Origin: CAVSJA01 sp963728145
GTDB taxonomy: Bacteria > Bacteroidota > Bacteroidia > Chitinophagales > Chitinophagaceae
Direction of reading: 5' to 3'
Length of the DNA: 64,000 nucleotides
NCBI GenBank assembly: GCA_963728145.1
Contig: CAVSJA010000008.1
Location: 310,001-374,000, forward strand
Positions 50,954 through 60,399 of this stretch are shown one piece after another. Positions within the stretch are counted from its first letter, which is position 1. The number at the start of each line of letters is the position of its first letter. The translations under genes were made by a program, and so were the position numbers. The notes below the pieces were generated by a model. That model had not been told where the DNA came from, did not search any database, and was given only the letters and a program-made list of their open reading frames with translations.

Positions 50954-51337
50954 CTATTTCTTATCCTGAATTTTAGATTCTAACCATTTAATATAACCGT
51001 TGAGAGGAACTTCAACTCTTACTATTCTCTTTCGATAATACAAGAGTTGATCTGCAGAAATATACTTACAATCACTCGCGTCGATTAAGTGATTCAATGT
51101 TTCGCTTAATGAGCCTCTAGCCTGGATACAAAAGTTCAATCTTTCCGGAAAAGTTCTTCTTCCATGTCCTTCGCTAATCTGGGCATTAACGGACCTGGAA
51201 CTTCGGATAAGTTGATCAACCAATCGGAATTTTTCTTCCTTTGGAAATGCCTTGGTTAATTCGAAGATTTCATTTTTTAATTCCCTCGCTCTTTGCCACA
51301 CGGCAAGCTCTTCAAAACTCTTGTAACCTTCCTCCAT
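50954..51337 (-). CDS. Four-helix-bundle protein (23S rRNA IVS type), copy 3
   Basis: A 127-residue four-helix-bundle (TIGR02436) protein, the most intact copy. Signatures are YKSFEELAVWQRARELKNEIFEL, FPKEEKFRLVDQLIRSSRSVNAQISEGHGRR, CKYISADQLLYY and the C-terminal VEVPLNGYIKWLESKIQDKK, which copy 1 keeps only out of frame. It reads toward the HMA gene. Identity to copy 1 extends somewhat into the flanks on both sides (CTATTTCTTATCC after the stop; GCAATTTCA before the start), as expected for a duplicated element. Confidence 0.9.
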   Translation of the reverse strand: MEEGYKSFEELAVWQRARELKNEIFELTKAFPKEEKFRLVDQLIRSSRSVNAQISEGHGRRTFPERLNFCIQARGSLSETLNHLIDASDCKYISADQLLYYRKRIVRVEVPLNGYIKWLESKIQDKK

Positions 51338-51355
51338 TACTTTTTGGGGGCAATT

Positions 51356-51370
51356 TCAACCTGTCAACCT
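51356..51370. repeat. Short C-rich arm upstream of four-helix-bundle gene copy 3
   Basis: TTCAACCTGTCAACC, about 1.5 words, reverse complement of the arm at 50876-50920. It is shorter than at copies 1 and 2. Confidence 0.75.
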
Positions 51371-51376
51371 ATGACC

Positions 51377-51832
51377 CTACAACTTAATCGTCTTCACCCC
51401 CTCATACTTAATTGGGTAATTAATAGGGAAAATGGATTTCTTCAATTTAGCTTTTCCGTCAAACCTAAGGAGCACGTTTATGCTGTCGGTATAGCCGGTA
51501 AAGACTTTAAATATCCCAGCCACAGCAGGTCCCATTTTCATATCCATTTTGACAGGAAGGAGGAAAGTATCTTGTTTGGGGATTTGGAGAGTGGAATCAA
51601 ATTTAGCCTGGCCGATGAATTGGCTATCGATATAAACATCGGAGCTGAGCCCGGTCAATTTCATCCCGAATTTATTGGGATTATAACATCTGATATCCAG
51701 CGCAACCTGGGAACTCGAAAGTCCCATTTTTAGGACTTTGAAATTCTTTACTTCAACAAAATCCAACGATCTCACTTTACAACTTCCAAACGCTACAACG
51801 AAGACCAAACTGATTAAGGAAAATTTCCGCAT
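51377..51832 (-). CDS. LEA-2 family lipoprotein
   Basis: A 151-residue lipoprotein. The leader MRKFSLISLVFVVAFGSC is followed by a single LEA type 2 (WHy-like) domain: VKNFKVLKMGLSSSQVALDIRCYNPNKFGMKLTGLSSDVYIDSQFIGQAKFDSTLQIPKQDTFLLPVKM. This domain occurs in desiccation- and stress-related proteins of plants and bacteria, and its role in Bacteroidetes is not established. The gap upstream (51833-52150) contains a long perfect palindrome that may control this gene or the divergent WbqC gene. Confidence 0.8.
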   Translation of the reverse strand: MRKFSLISLVFVVAFGSCKVRSLDFVEVKNFKVLKMGLSSSQVALDIRCYNPNKFGMKLTGLSSDVYIDSQFIGQAKFDSTLQIPKQDTFLLPVKMDMKMGPAVAGIFKVFTGYTDSINVLLRFDGKAKLKKSIFPINYPIKYEGVKTIKL

Positions 51833-51960
51833 TTGATTTTTTTAAATAGCCAGTCCGAATTTTTCAAACAATTCATGCAAACTACGGTATTCTAAAAACG
51901 GGCCAAAATAGGAGGGATTTTTTCGCCATTTTTGCCTGCTAATTTATTTGGAATCAGGAA

Positions 51961-51978
51961 ATTTAGGTGCACCTAAAT
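51961..51978. promoter_or_regulatory. 18-bp perfect palindrome, DtxR/MntR-like half-sites
   Basis: ATTTAGGTGCACCTAAAT is a perfect dyad. TTAGG/CCTAA half-sites resemble operators of DtxR/MntR-type metal regulators. It lies in the 318-base divergent gap (51833-52150), in which I see nothing else. Confidence 0.5.
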
Positions 51979-52150
51979 CGGTACTGAGACGCTGCAAAAT
52001 TTTTTAGTTTGATATTTTATTTTAAATAACCGGTATTCAGTCAATTAATGGAGATTACCGTACATTTAATGGAATGGATTTTATGGGTAAAAACTTCTGA
52101 AAAACCTCTATTTTTTATCAAGATTAAACAGAACCTGAAATTATTTCAGA

Positions 52151-52771
52151 GTGCAGAATTTAATAATTGATTTACAATATTTTGCTCCGGTTATTATCTA
52201 TAAAAAGTTAACCGATGTTTCAAATGTAATTTTTGAGCAATATGAACATTTTGAAAAAATGAGTTTCAGGAACCGCGCAGTTGTTGCAGGAGCTAATGGG
52301 CCGGTTAATCTCAGTATTCCATTGGAACAGGGTCGCAATCAAAAAACATTGGTGAAAGATGTTCGGATATCAAATCGCGAGAACTGGCAAACCCGTCATT
52401 GGAAGACGATATTATCGGCTTATAATCGGTCTCCATTTCTCGAATACTTTGTTCCCGGACTTGAGGCTTTGTACAATCAGCAATTCAATTTTTTGTGGGA
52501 TTGGAATCTTGCCTGTTTCGAGTGGACAAACAGGCAAATCAGGTTACCCGTCACCGTGAACTTCAGTTTGGCTTACCAACCCTTGTACGATGAAACTTCG
52601 TATGTCGATTGGCGGGGTAAAATCCTGCCAAAGAGCCGCCTGGCTTCCGGCGAATATCCTCTGTATCGTCAGGTTTTTGAAGAACGACTGGGTTTTCTTC
52701 CCAACCTGTCCGTACTTGATCTAATGTTCTGCCAGGGAAAGAAAGCGATGGAAATTCTTTCGGGGTCTTGA
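52151..52771 (+). CDS. WbqC-family protein
   Basis: A 206-residue WbqC-like protein. The family is found in O-antigen and glycan loci and contains a conserved QYFAPVIIY start, FRNRAVVAGANGPVNLSIPL, VRISNRENWQTRHWKTILSAYNRSPFLEYF and LPKSRLASGEYPLYRQVFEERLGFLPNLSVLDLMF. Its biochemical role is not established; an acyl- or aminotransferase accessory role has been suggested. It is soluble without a signal peptide. The start is GTG at 52151. No glycan genes are adjacent, so the context does not help. Confidence 0.83.
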   Translation: MQNLIIDLQYFAPVIIYKKLTDVSNVIFEQYEHFEKMSFRNRAVVAGANGPVNLSIPLEQGRNQKTLVKDVRISNRENWQTRHWKTILSAYNRSPFLEYFVPGLEALYNQQFNFLWDWNLACFEWTNRQIRLPVTVNFSLAYQPLYDETSYVDWRGKILPKSRLASGEYPLYRQVFEERLGFLPNLSVLDLMFCQGKKAMEILSGS

Positions 52772-52870
52772 CTGACCCTGATTTTAGCCTTTTAGTGGTA
52801 TTTCAATTTCAATGTGAATTATATATCTTGTGCAACTGCTGAATCGTGCCTTCATTTCTAAACCGGAAGG

Positions 52871-55800
52871 ATGAGAAAACTAAAACTGCTCACTGCCTTA
52901 CTATGCCTTATTCTGTCTGCCCATTCTCAGGATTTCACTAATAAAGGGAAGGAGTTCTGGATCGGATACGGTAATCACCAGGTCATGTACGCTGGCAATA
53001 GCCAGGGTATGGATCTTTATATCACATCGGATGTAAGTACAAATGTTTTGGTTGAGATTCCTGGTTTAGGGATTTCCAATGTTTATGCAGTTGCAGCGAA
53101 CCAGGTGACGCAGGTAATCATACCTAATTCTGCTATACTTGATGGACACGGTTTATTCAATCGCGGTATTCATGTGGTTGCGGATAAACCAGTAGTGGTA
53201 TATGCACATATCTATTTTTCTTCTGTTTCCGGCGCCTCGCTTTGTCTACCTGTGCCAACACTCGGCCGGGAATACTATTCAGTAAATTTTACCCAGGCAG
53301 CGCAAGGAACTGTAAACGCCAATTCTTATTCTTACTTCTTCGTTGTTGCTACAGAAGATGCAACCACTGTGGAGATCGTTCCTTCGGCAAACACCTTAAT
53401 ATGGGGTGCCGGTTCGGTAAATACAGTAACGCTTCAAAAAGGACAAATCTACCAGGTGCTTGCAAATACTGATCTCACTGGGTCAACGATCAAATCAATT
53501 AATACCGGCTCAGGTTGTAAAAAGATCGCCGTGTTTTGCGGCAGTGGAAGAATTGGTATAGGATGTGCTCCCGGCACAATTTCATCCTCCGATAACCTCA
53601 TTCAACAAATGTATCCAACGGGAACCTGGGGAAAGAAATATGTAACTGTCCCCAGTGTAACGAGGCCCAGAAACTATTATCGCATCATCCGTCCCGATCC
53701 AACGGCAACAGTAAGATTAGATGGAGGGATCCTGCTGCCCGGAACATTTACCAATGGACTTTACAGGGAATTCGTCGACGATCAACCACACGTAATTGAA
53801 TCAGACAAGCCCATTATGGTTGCTCAATATTTTACCACACAGGCTTGCGCTGAACCCACTGCTAATGGTGACCCGGAAATGATCTACCTGAATCCTGTTG
53901 AACAAACCATCAATAAAGTAACACTCACCTCCATGCGCTTATTGAACACAAGCAATAATGCGCATTATATAAATGCTATTGTTAAATACTCCCCGGGAGC
54001 AGTCAATAGTTTCAGGGTTGATGGAATTAATTATAGTGGTTCCTTCATCACTCATCCAACCGAACCGAATTATGTTTATGCGCAGATCCCTGTGTCACTC
54101 GGTACGCACACAATTACCTGCGATACTCCTTTTAATGCGATTGCCTATGGATTTGGAAATGCGGAATCTTATGGGTATTCGGCAGGAACTAACCTTAAAG
54201 ACCTTTACCAATTCGTCACCATTCAAAACGATTATGGCACCGTTAATTTTCCTGCCGGTTGTAAGAATTCTCCATTCCGGTTTGCAATGACATTCCCCTA
54301 TCAGCCTACAGTAATCAGTTGGAGATTCAATGGACTTTTTCCAGATACGACAATTGCAATCCCTCAATTTGATTCTTCATGGATAGTTGATGGAAGAACA
54401 CTCTACCGTTACCGGTTAAACAAATCATATGTAATTCCTGCGTCGGGCACATACCCGATCACGGTCCTGGCAAATAACCCAACTACCGATGGCTGTAGTG
54501 GTATTCAGGAAATCGATTACGACCTCCAGATATTCGATCCCCCGGTTTCGGCTTTTAATTATCAACACAACGGATGTATTTCAGACTCGGTAAGATTCTT
54601 TGATAATACAAATGGATTTGGCAGACCACTCATCCGATGGTTTTATGATTTTGGAGATGGAAATGTTTCCACGCAGCGTAATCCCGTTTACAAATACAAT
54701 ATTGCCGGCAATCGACTCGTAAGGCATTCGGCCATTACCGATGTTGGTTGTCTTTCCGATACTTCACAAACATTGATCCCGCTTTCTGATCCACCGGTTG
54801 CAAGGTTTGGAATTTCTTCACCAGCCTGTGCGAATGCGGCGGTAACAATCAGCGATTCTTCAACGGTAACAGGAGGTGTATTGGTAAGATGGATATGGGA
54901 TTTGGGAGATAATACGATGCTATCAAACACAAACAACAATCCAATACAGCACGTTTACGCTAACCCGGGAACTTATACAATTACACTTCAGGTGGAAACA
55001 AATTCGGGTTGCAGGAGTTTTGTCACTTCAAGACAATTGGTCATTCATCCTAAACCTGTCGCTAATTTCAATATGCCGATCGTTTGCCTTCCGGTTGGCG
55101 CCGCTCAATTCAATGATGTAAGTACGATCACCGATGGCACGCAGGCTTCATTCACTTATTTCTGGGAATTTGGGGATGGCATTACATCCACTCTCGCGAA
55201 TCCTTTGCATAATTATTCGGCTACCGGACCATTCAATGTAAAGCTTACTGTTACTTCAAACAATGGCTGTGTGGATGATTCGGTAAGAATTATCAATACC
55301 ATTTATCCTCAGCCAAAAGCAAATTTCAATGTAACACCTGAAGTTTGTTTAAACGATACCACACGCTTTACTGATATGAGTGATGGTTTGGGAAGTACGG
55401 TTACCCGCTGGCGTTGGGATTTCGGCGATGGGTCAACTGATACAGTGCGAAATCCGGTTCATCGATACATGAACCCCGGGACATTTACAGTTCGTTTGTT
55501 TACCTATACTGATAAAGGCTGTATCTCGGATACAATGCCGAGGATAACAGTTGTAAATCCGCTACCTACAATAAATTTTCTTGTTTCAGCTCCAACTTGC
55601 GAAACTCGCCAGGTGAATTTCACTGATGGATCCCTGGTAACTGGTGGAACGGTTACAAGATGGACCTGGACCTTCGGCGATAATAGTACTGCAATAACTC
55701 AGCATCCAACTCATACTTATGGAACTGTTGGAAATTATCCGGTGACATTACTTGTTGAAAGCAATAAGGGTTGTGTAAGCTCATTGCTGACAAGACAGGT

Positions 55801-57139
55801 TTCGGTTACTGCTTTGCCGGCAACAGAATTCGCCGTGCCTGAAGTTTGCCTAAGCGATCCATTTGCACAATTCAGTGACAACAGTAGTATTGTGGATGGA
55901 AGCGAGAATCAATTCGCTTACCTATGGAATTTCGGAGATAATAATGCCACAGCAGGCAACCCAAATACATCGACTGTGAGGAATCCACAACACAGGTACA
56001 CAGCGGTAGGAATTTATGATATTACCTTAACAGTTACTTCGAAAGATGGCTGTTCAACAACAGTACAAAAACCATTTACCGTTAATGGCTCGATACCACG
56101 TGCCGATTTCTCCGTCAATAATGCTAATAATCTTTGCTCTAACCAGGATATAACGATTCTCGATGCTTCAACGGTTGATTTTGGAAGCATCGTTAAGGTT
56201 GAAGTTTACTGGGATTATACAAATGATCCAACGGTCAAACTGGTGGATGATGATCCAAGACCAGGTAAGACCTATGCACATCGTTATCCCGATTTCGGAA
56301 CTCCTGCTACAAGAAGCTTCCAGGTGCGTTATGTTGTTTATTCTGGGATCAATTGTGTACATGAATTCAATCGGACAATAACGGTCAATGCAAGTCCATC
56401 TATTCAATTTGATCCAATGAATGGAGTCTGCGAGGAGATACCAGCCTACCAGATCGCTTCAGCGAGAGAAATTTATGGTTTTACAGGAATAGGAACTTTC
56501 TTCGGCGATGGAATTGTTAATCCTAATGGATTGTTTAATCCATCGCTTGCGAGACCTGGACTGCATACAATCCGTTACTCATTCAATGCAGCAAATGGAT
56601 GTAATGCGTATTCCGACCAAAGCATCAGGGTTTATCCAACTCCATTTGTGGATGCTGGACCAGACAGAACAGTACTTGAAGGCGGCTACGGCACCTTGAT
56701 GGGAGCAGGCACGGGTAACAATGTGAGTTTCCTTTGGTCACCCAATTCAACAATTGACAATAACAAAGCGGCGAGACCGAAGATCTCTCCGAACGATGAT
56801 ATCTATTATACTTTGCTGGTGACTTCTGCCGACGGTTGCACAGCATCGGATGAAGTATTTGTAAAAGTGTTAAAAGAGCCTAAAGTACCAAATGCATTTA
56901 CGCCAAATGGCGATGGAATAAATGATACCTGGGTGATCCAGTTCCTTGAATCTTATCCCGGCTGTACCGTTGATGTTTTCAATCGTTATGGCGCGAAGGT
57001 ATATACCTCAGTTGGATATGGCAGGGCCTGGGATGGAATGCTAAAAGGCACACCATTACCTGTGGGAACATATTACTGGATAATCAATCCAAAAAATGGA
57101 AGAGCGCAGATGAATGGAGCGGTCACGATTATTAGGTGA
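52871..57139 (+). CDS. Giant secreted PKD-repeat protein with IgGFc-binding-like N-terminus and T9SS type B sorting domain
   Basis: A 1422-residue cell-surface protein. Signal peptide MRKLKLLTALLCLILSAHSQ is followed by FTNKGKEFWIGYGNHQVM, the start of an IgGFc-binding-like domain (to about residue 450). At least six PKD-type beta-sandwich domains follow (about 560-1140), each marked by DFGDG or FGDN and repeated NPVHRY/HPTHTY strands. The C-terminus (about 1340-1422: VPNAFTPNGDGINDTWVIQFLE to GAVTIIR) is a CHU_C/type B sorting domain for T9SS. It is likely an adhesin or gliding-related protein, exported and perhaps kept at the surface by the adjacent PorP/SprF-like protein. Confidence 0.92.
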   Translation: MRKLKLLTALLCLILSAHSQDFTNKGKEFWIGYGNHQVMYAGNSQGMDLYITSDVSTNVLVEIPGLGISNVYAVAANQVTQVIIPNSAILDGHGLFNRGIHVVADKPVVVYAHIYFSSVSGASLCLPVPTLGREYYSVNFTQAAQGTVNANSYSYFFVVATEDATTVEIVPSANTLIWGAGSVNTVTLQKGQIYQVLANTDLTGSTIKSINTGSGCKKIAVFCGSGRIGIGCAPGTISSSDNLIQQMYPTGTWGKKYVTVPSVTRPRNYYRIIRPDPTATVRLDGGILLPGTFTNGLYREFVDDQPHVIESDKPIMVAQYFTTQACAEPTANGDPEMIYLNPVEQTINKVTLTSMRLLNTSNNAHYINAIVKYSPGAVNSFRVDGINYSGSFITHPTEPNYVYAQIPVSLGTHTITCDTPFNAIAYGFGNAESYGYSAGTNLKDLYQFVTIQNDYGTVNFPAGCKNSPFRFAMTFPYQPTVISWRFNGLFPDTTIAIPQFDSSWIVDGRTLYRYRLNKSYVIPASGTYPITVLANNPTTDGCSGIQEIDYDLQIFDPPVSAFNYQHNGCISDSVRFFDNTNGFGRPLIRWFYDFGDGNVSTQRNPVYKYNIAGNRLVRHSAITDVGCLSDTSQTLIPLSDPPVARFGISSPACANAAVTISDSSTVTGGVLVRWIWDLGDNTMLSNTNNNPIQHVYANPGTYTITLQVETNSGCRSFVTSRQLVIHPKPVANFNMPIVCLPVGAAQFNDVSTITDGTQASFTYFWEFGDGITSTLANPLHNYSATGPFNVKLTVTSNNGCVDDSVRIINTIYPQPKANFNVTPEVCLNDTTRFTDMSDGLGSTVTRWRWDFGDGSTDTVRNPVHRYMNPGTFTVRLFTYTDKGCISDTMPRITVVNPLPTINFLVSAPTCETRQVNFTDGSLVTGGTVTRWTWTFGDNSTAITQHPTHTYGTVGNYPVTLLVESNKGCVSSLLTRQVSVTALPATEFAVPEVCLSDPFAQFSDNSSIVDGSENQFAYLWNFGDNNATAGNPNTSTVRNPQHRYTAVGIYDITLTVTSKDGCSTTVQKPFTVNGSIPRADFSVNNANNLCSNQDITILDASTVDFGSIVKVEVYWDYTNDPTVKLVDDDPRPGKTYAHRYPDFGTPATRSFQVRYVVYSGINCVHEFNRTITVNASPSIQFDPMNGVCEEIPAYQIASAREIYGFTGIGTFFGDGIVNPNGLFNPSLARPGLHTIRYSFNAANGCNAYSDQSIRVYPTPFVDAGPDRTVLEGGYGTLMGAGTGNNVSFLWSPNSTIDNNKAARPKISPNDDIYYTLLVTSADGCTASDEVFVKVLKEPKVPNAFTPNGDGINDTWVIQFLESYPGCTVDVFNRYGAKVYTSVGYGRAWDGMLKGTPLPVGTYYWIINPKNGRAQMNGAVTIIR

Positions 57140-57304
57140 TTGGTTGACAGGGTTGACAGGGTTGACAGGGTTGACAGGGTTGACAGGGTTGATAGGGTTG
57201 ATAGGGTTGATAGGGTTGATGAAGTTAATAAGGTTGATGTTATGCGGTTTAAAAATTCTTATGAGTTGCAATTCCCTTGTCAACCCTGTCAACCTTGTCA
57301 ACCC
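57136..57304. repeat. Paired GG-word element, 9-base unit GGTTGACAG/GGTTGATAG
   Basis: G-rich arm 57136-57235 (about ten words, with a change from ACAG to ATAG partway) and C-rich arm 57274-57304. Spacer about 38 bases. It separates the type B cargo gene from its PorP/SprF partner. The arm frame also provides a false upstream extension of the porP-like gene. Confidence 0.93.
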
Positions 57305-57375
57305 GAAGAGCAGCACTAAATCCAAATCTAATGTCTAAAAACGGAGAAAGTGCCCGAACTTTAAACTACCAGAAC

Positions 57376-58395
57376 ATGAAGCAGTTTGTTTATTTTTCTT
57401 TCCTTTTACTTTTGTGCGCTACGGGCAGGGCACAGCAGAAGCCGCATTATACTCAATATATTCTCAATCAGTATATCCTCAATCCTGCGCTTACAGGAAT
57501 TGAGAACTACACCGATGTAAAGATCAGTCACCGTCATCAATGGGTAGGTATTCAGGATGCACCAGTCACAACATATGTTACTGCGCATAGTGCAATAGGA
57601 AAAAAAGATTACAGAACTTCCGCAACATCTTACCGAGTGCCGGGAGAAAATCCCAGGGGAAAGAGTTATTGGGAAGATTATACATCAGCTGAACCGCATC
57701 ATGGAATCGGATTGCAGGTGATTAATGACCGCACCGGTCCTTTAAGTAATTTTTCGGCTTACCTCACTTATGCATATCATTTAGGAATCTCAGCCCGAAC
57801 AAGCCTTGCTGCGGGTTTTGGAGCAGGGATATCCCATCTCAGTTTGAATACCACAAAGCTTGACTTCATTCATGTTCCTGTTGATCCAGCAGTTTATACA
57901 AGTAACCAGGTAAACGTGATCAAGCCGGATTTTACAGCCGGAGTCTATTTATATTCTGCAGACTTTTTTGTTGGCCTTTCAGCGCAACAAATAATTCCGC
58001 AAAAGGTCGCCTTCTCTGATTATGCAGTTAAAACAACAGATGGAAAATTTGTACCCCACTTGTTTGCTACAGCAGGCTATAGAATACTTGTTGGAGAAGA
58101 TTTCAATTTCACTCCTTCAGTAATGATCAAATATGTAAATCCAGCTCCCATACAGGCGGACATCAATATGAAGCTTCAATACATGGACCTTGCATGGATT
58201 GGCGGAAGTTACCGCACAGGAGAGGGGTTTGCGGGAATGTTTGGATTAAACATTTCGAATACATTGAATATCGGATACTCTTACGATTATACCACATCAC
58301 AATTGAATACAGTAAGTAAAGGCACACACGAAATACTTGTTGGATTTATTCTTGGAAATAAATATGCAGATTGGTGCCCGAAGAACGTGTGGTAG
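57376..58395 (+). CDS. PorP/SprF-family type IX secretion membrane protein
   Basis: A 339-residue outer membrane protein of the PorP/SprF family, which pairs with a type B T9SS cargo to hold it at the surface. ATG 57376 gives a clean signal peptide (MKQFVYFSFLLLLCATGRAQ) and the family opening QQKPHYTQYILNQYILNPALTGIENYTDVKISHRHQWVGI. Later strands include HHGIGLQVINDRTGPLSNF and GFAGMFGLNISNTLNIGYSYDYTTSQL. The in-frame extension to 57277 lies in the repeat arm and is not real. It follows the giant cargo gene, the usual arrangement for such pairs. Confidence 0.93.
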   Translation: MKQFVYFSFLLLLCATGRAQQKPHYTQYILNQYILNPALTGIENYTDVKISHRHQWVGIQDAPVTTYVTAHSAIGKKDYRTSATSYRVPGENPRGKSYWEDYTSAEPHHGIGLQVINDRTGPLSNFSAYLTYAYHLGISARTSLAAGFGAGISHLSLNTTKLDFIHVPVDPAVYTSNQVNVIKPDFTAGVYLYSADFFVGLSAQQIIPQKVAFSDYAVKTTDGKFVPHLFATAGYRILVGEDFNFTPSVMIKYVNPAPIQADINMKLQYMDLAWIGGSYRTGEGFAGMFGLNISNTLNIGYSYDYTTSQLNTVSKGTHEILVGFILGNKYADWCPKNVW

Positions 58396-58538
58396 TGGTG
58401 GTGAATGGTGAATGGTGAATGGTGAATGCTTGCCCGCCGCAGCGAAGCGAAGGAGGGGTGAATAATCAATGGTGAATAATCATAGTTAATAGTTAATGGC
58501 CATGTCTATAGTCCTTTATTGACCATTCACCATTCACT
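58396..58538. repeat. Paired GG-word element, 7-base unit GGTGAAT, with an inserted GC-rich segment
   Basis: G-rich arm 58396-58428, a GC-rich insert (TTGCCCGCCGCAGCGAAGCG), a second short GGTGAATAATCAATGG run, then spacer and C-rich arm 58519-58538 (TTGACCATTCACCATTCAC). The spacer TATAGTCCTTTATT matches the spacer of the 48125 element in reverse. It lies between convergent genes. Confidence 0.88.
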
Positions 58539-60396
58539 AGATAACTACGATCTTTTTAACTTTTGTAGCTGGTTTAACGTTAGTGGTAGTTGTGGTAGTA
58601 GTAGTAGTTTCTTTCTTCTTCTTTTCCTCTACTTTCTGAATTGCGTCACATTCTTTCAATCTATCCTGAAGAATGCTTTGCTGGGCTTTCTTTTGTTTTT
58701 CTACTAGCTGTATTTTATTCTGATTGTATCGCTGGAGTTGCGCAGAAAAAATTTCATTTTGCGCCATGATATCAGCCTCAGTTACGGAGAGCGAAGCATT
58801 GAAATCATTGTTCAACTTTTCCCAGTTAACTCCTTCCAGCGCCTTTGTCATTTCTTCTTTGATCTTTACAATATCAACTTTCTTTCCATTCTTATTCAAT
58901 TCCTGCTCAAGTTTTATCCAGTTAATTTCATCAAGAGCTTTTAATGCTTTTTCACGTGATTCTTTTGCCTTTTGTTCGTTGAGCGTAACAAAATATTTCT
59001 TAGGATAGCTGGTATCTTCTACAAAATGATAAGAAAAGCTGTTACCGGGAACATAGGGAAGGCTATGTAATTCTTCAAATGGAACTGATGCCTGGGGTGT
59101 TACAGGTATTGAAAAATCTCTTGGGTTAGCCGTTGTTACGAATGAAGATACTAACGGAAATTCATCATCAAAATCATCAGTCGCCAGGCTTGATTCCAGC
59201 GCCATTTGAGCCAATACATTCTTAACTTCTTCTGAATTGTTCAGTTCCTTAATAGATGTTTGGTTCGCTTGTTTCTTTGCGGCAGGAGCCTTTGCGGTTC
59301 TCTTTTCATTCCTGGGCTCGTCTGTGGCAGGAGTGGTAAACCTAATTGGCTGTTCGATACTTGCAACCTTTGCCTTATCATCAATGATCAACGCTACATT
59401 TTCGGCGATTGCCTTTCCGGGATTATACCAGTTGATAAAACCCATCAGGAAAGCAGAAAATAAAAAACCTAATGATCTGTATCGTATTGGTGAAACAACA
59501 GGTTGTTGGTTCAGTATTCTTCTTACTCTGTTTAACAGAATATGTTTGCTTTTACCAGTAGCTGCAACTGCCAGGTAACTGCTGCCGACTCTGTTTTGTT
59601 CGAGCGTAAGCAATGCTTTTGCATAGGAGCGGGCATCGTACTGGAATTGCAATACCAGGTCATCGCAACAGTTTTCCCTTTCCTTCTTCACAATATTTCC
59701 CAACAATCTTGCAAATGGATTGAAGAATAGAATTATGTCTGCACACGCCACCAACAGATTGATCAGGTAATCATTTCGTCTGATATGGTTGAGCTCATGC
59801 AAAATGATCGCTTCTGTTTGTGCAATATTCAAATGATTAACCACAGCGATGGGTAAGAGAATAACCGGTTTCCAAAAATTCAATGTGAGTGGGGTATCCA
59901 CCATTTCTGAAAGCCAGATACGCACTTCTTTTTTTATTCCCATTCTTTCAGCGATCTCACGGGTGAATATGCGAAGCTCGGGATCTATCTTGTGCAGACC
60001 TTCAGCTGTGAGTTTTTGTGTAAAACGATATTGATAGTAAAAACGAATGAATAAAAAGATGATAGCAGCCAGGTATAATAAAGACAAATAAGGTAGGGCC
60101 AGTTCTAAATTATTAGATAATCCGGGAAGAGAAGAAGCCATGAAAGCCGTTGTGGTTCCAATAAGATTGCTTTCATCTCCTGAACGATAGAAATTGATTA
60201 CAAGATTGGTAATAAACCAAAGCGAGCCACCGGCAAGAGAAAGTAGCGCAAGGGTATGTCGTTGTCTTGCTAAAAACCTTTTTCCATTAGCAGTAATAAT
60301 AACATAGAGCACCCACAATATCCCAATTTGCCATAAGCTGTCGATTAAGGACCACCCCAATGCTTTGAGGAAGTCGCCCTGGTTCCATAGATTCAT
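58537..60396 (-). CDS. M56-family BlaR1-like membrane metallopeptidase
   Basis: A 619-residue inner membrane sensor-protease. Four N-terminal helices (about 15-30, 36-55, 88-110, 300-320) frame an M56 domain with the zinc motif HELNHIRRNDYLINLL (HExxH near residue 199). BlaR1/MecR1 relatives cleave the BlaI repressor on sensing a cell-wall signal. The periplasmic part here lacks a penicillin-binding sensor domain. It is a long low-complexity tail (about 330-619) with charged helices and a TTTTTTTT run near the end. The gene starts 3 bases after blaI, a two-gene operon. Confidence 0.88.
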   Translation of the reverse strand: MNLWNQGDFLKALGWSLIDSLWQIGILWVLYVIITANGKRFLARQRHTLALLSLAGGSLWFITNLVINFYRSGDESNLIGTTTAFMASSLPGLSNNLELALPYLSLLYLAAIIFLFIRFYYQYRFTQKLTAEGLHKIDPELRIFTREIAERMGIKKEVRIWLSEMVDTPLTLNFWKPVILLPIAVVNHLNIAQTEAIILHELNHIRRNDYLINLLVACADIILFFNPFARLLGNIVKKERENCCDDLVLQFQYDARSYAKALLTLEQNRVGSSYLAVAATGKSKHILLNRVRRILNQQPVVSPIRYRSLGFLFSAFLMGFINWYNPGKAIAENVALIIDDKAKVASIEQPIRFTTPATDEPRNEKRTAKAPAAKKQANQTSIKELNNSEEVKNVLAQMALESSLATDDFDDEFPLVSSFVTTANPRDFSIPVTPQASVPFEELHSLPYVPGNSFSYHFVEDTSYPKKYFVTLNEQKAKESREKALKALDEINWIKLEQELNKNGKKVDIVKIKEEMTKALEGVNWEKLNNDFNASLSVTEADIMAQNEIFSAQLQRYNQNKIQLVEKQKKAQQSILQDRLKECDAIQKVEEKKKKETTTTTTTTTNVKPATKVKKIVVI

Positions 60397-60399
60397 GCG

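Noticed and set aside
57056..57338. Frames encoding NPVNPVN and LTGLTG repeats
   Set aside because: Translations of the GGTTGACAG arm between the type B cargo gene and porP/sprF.
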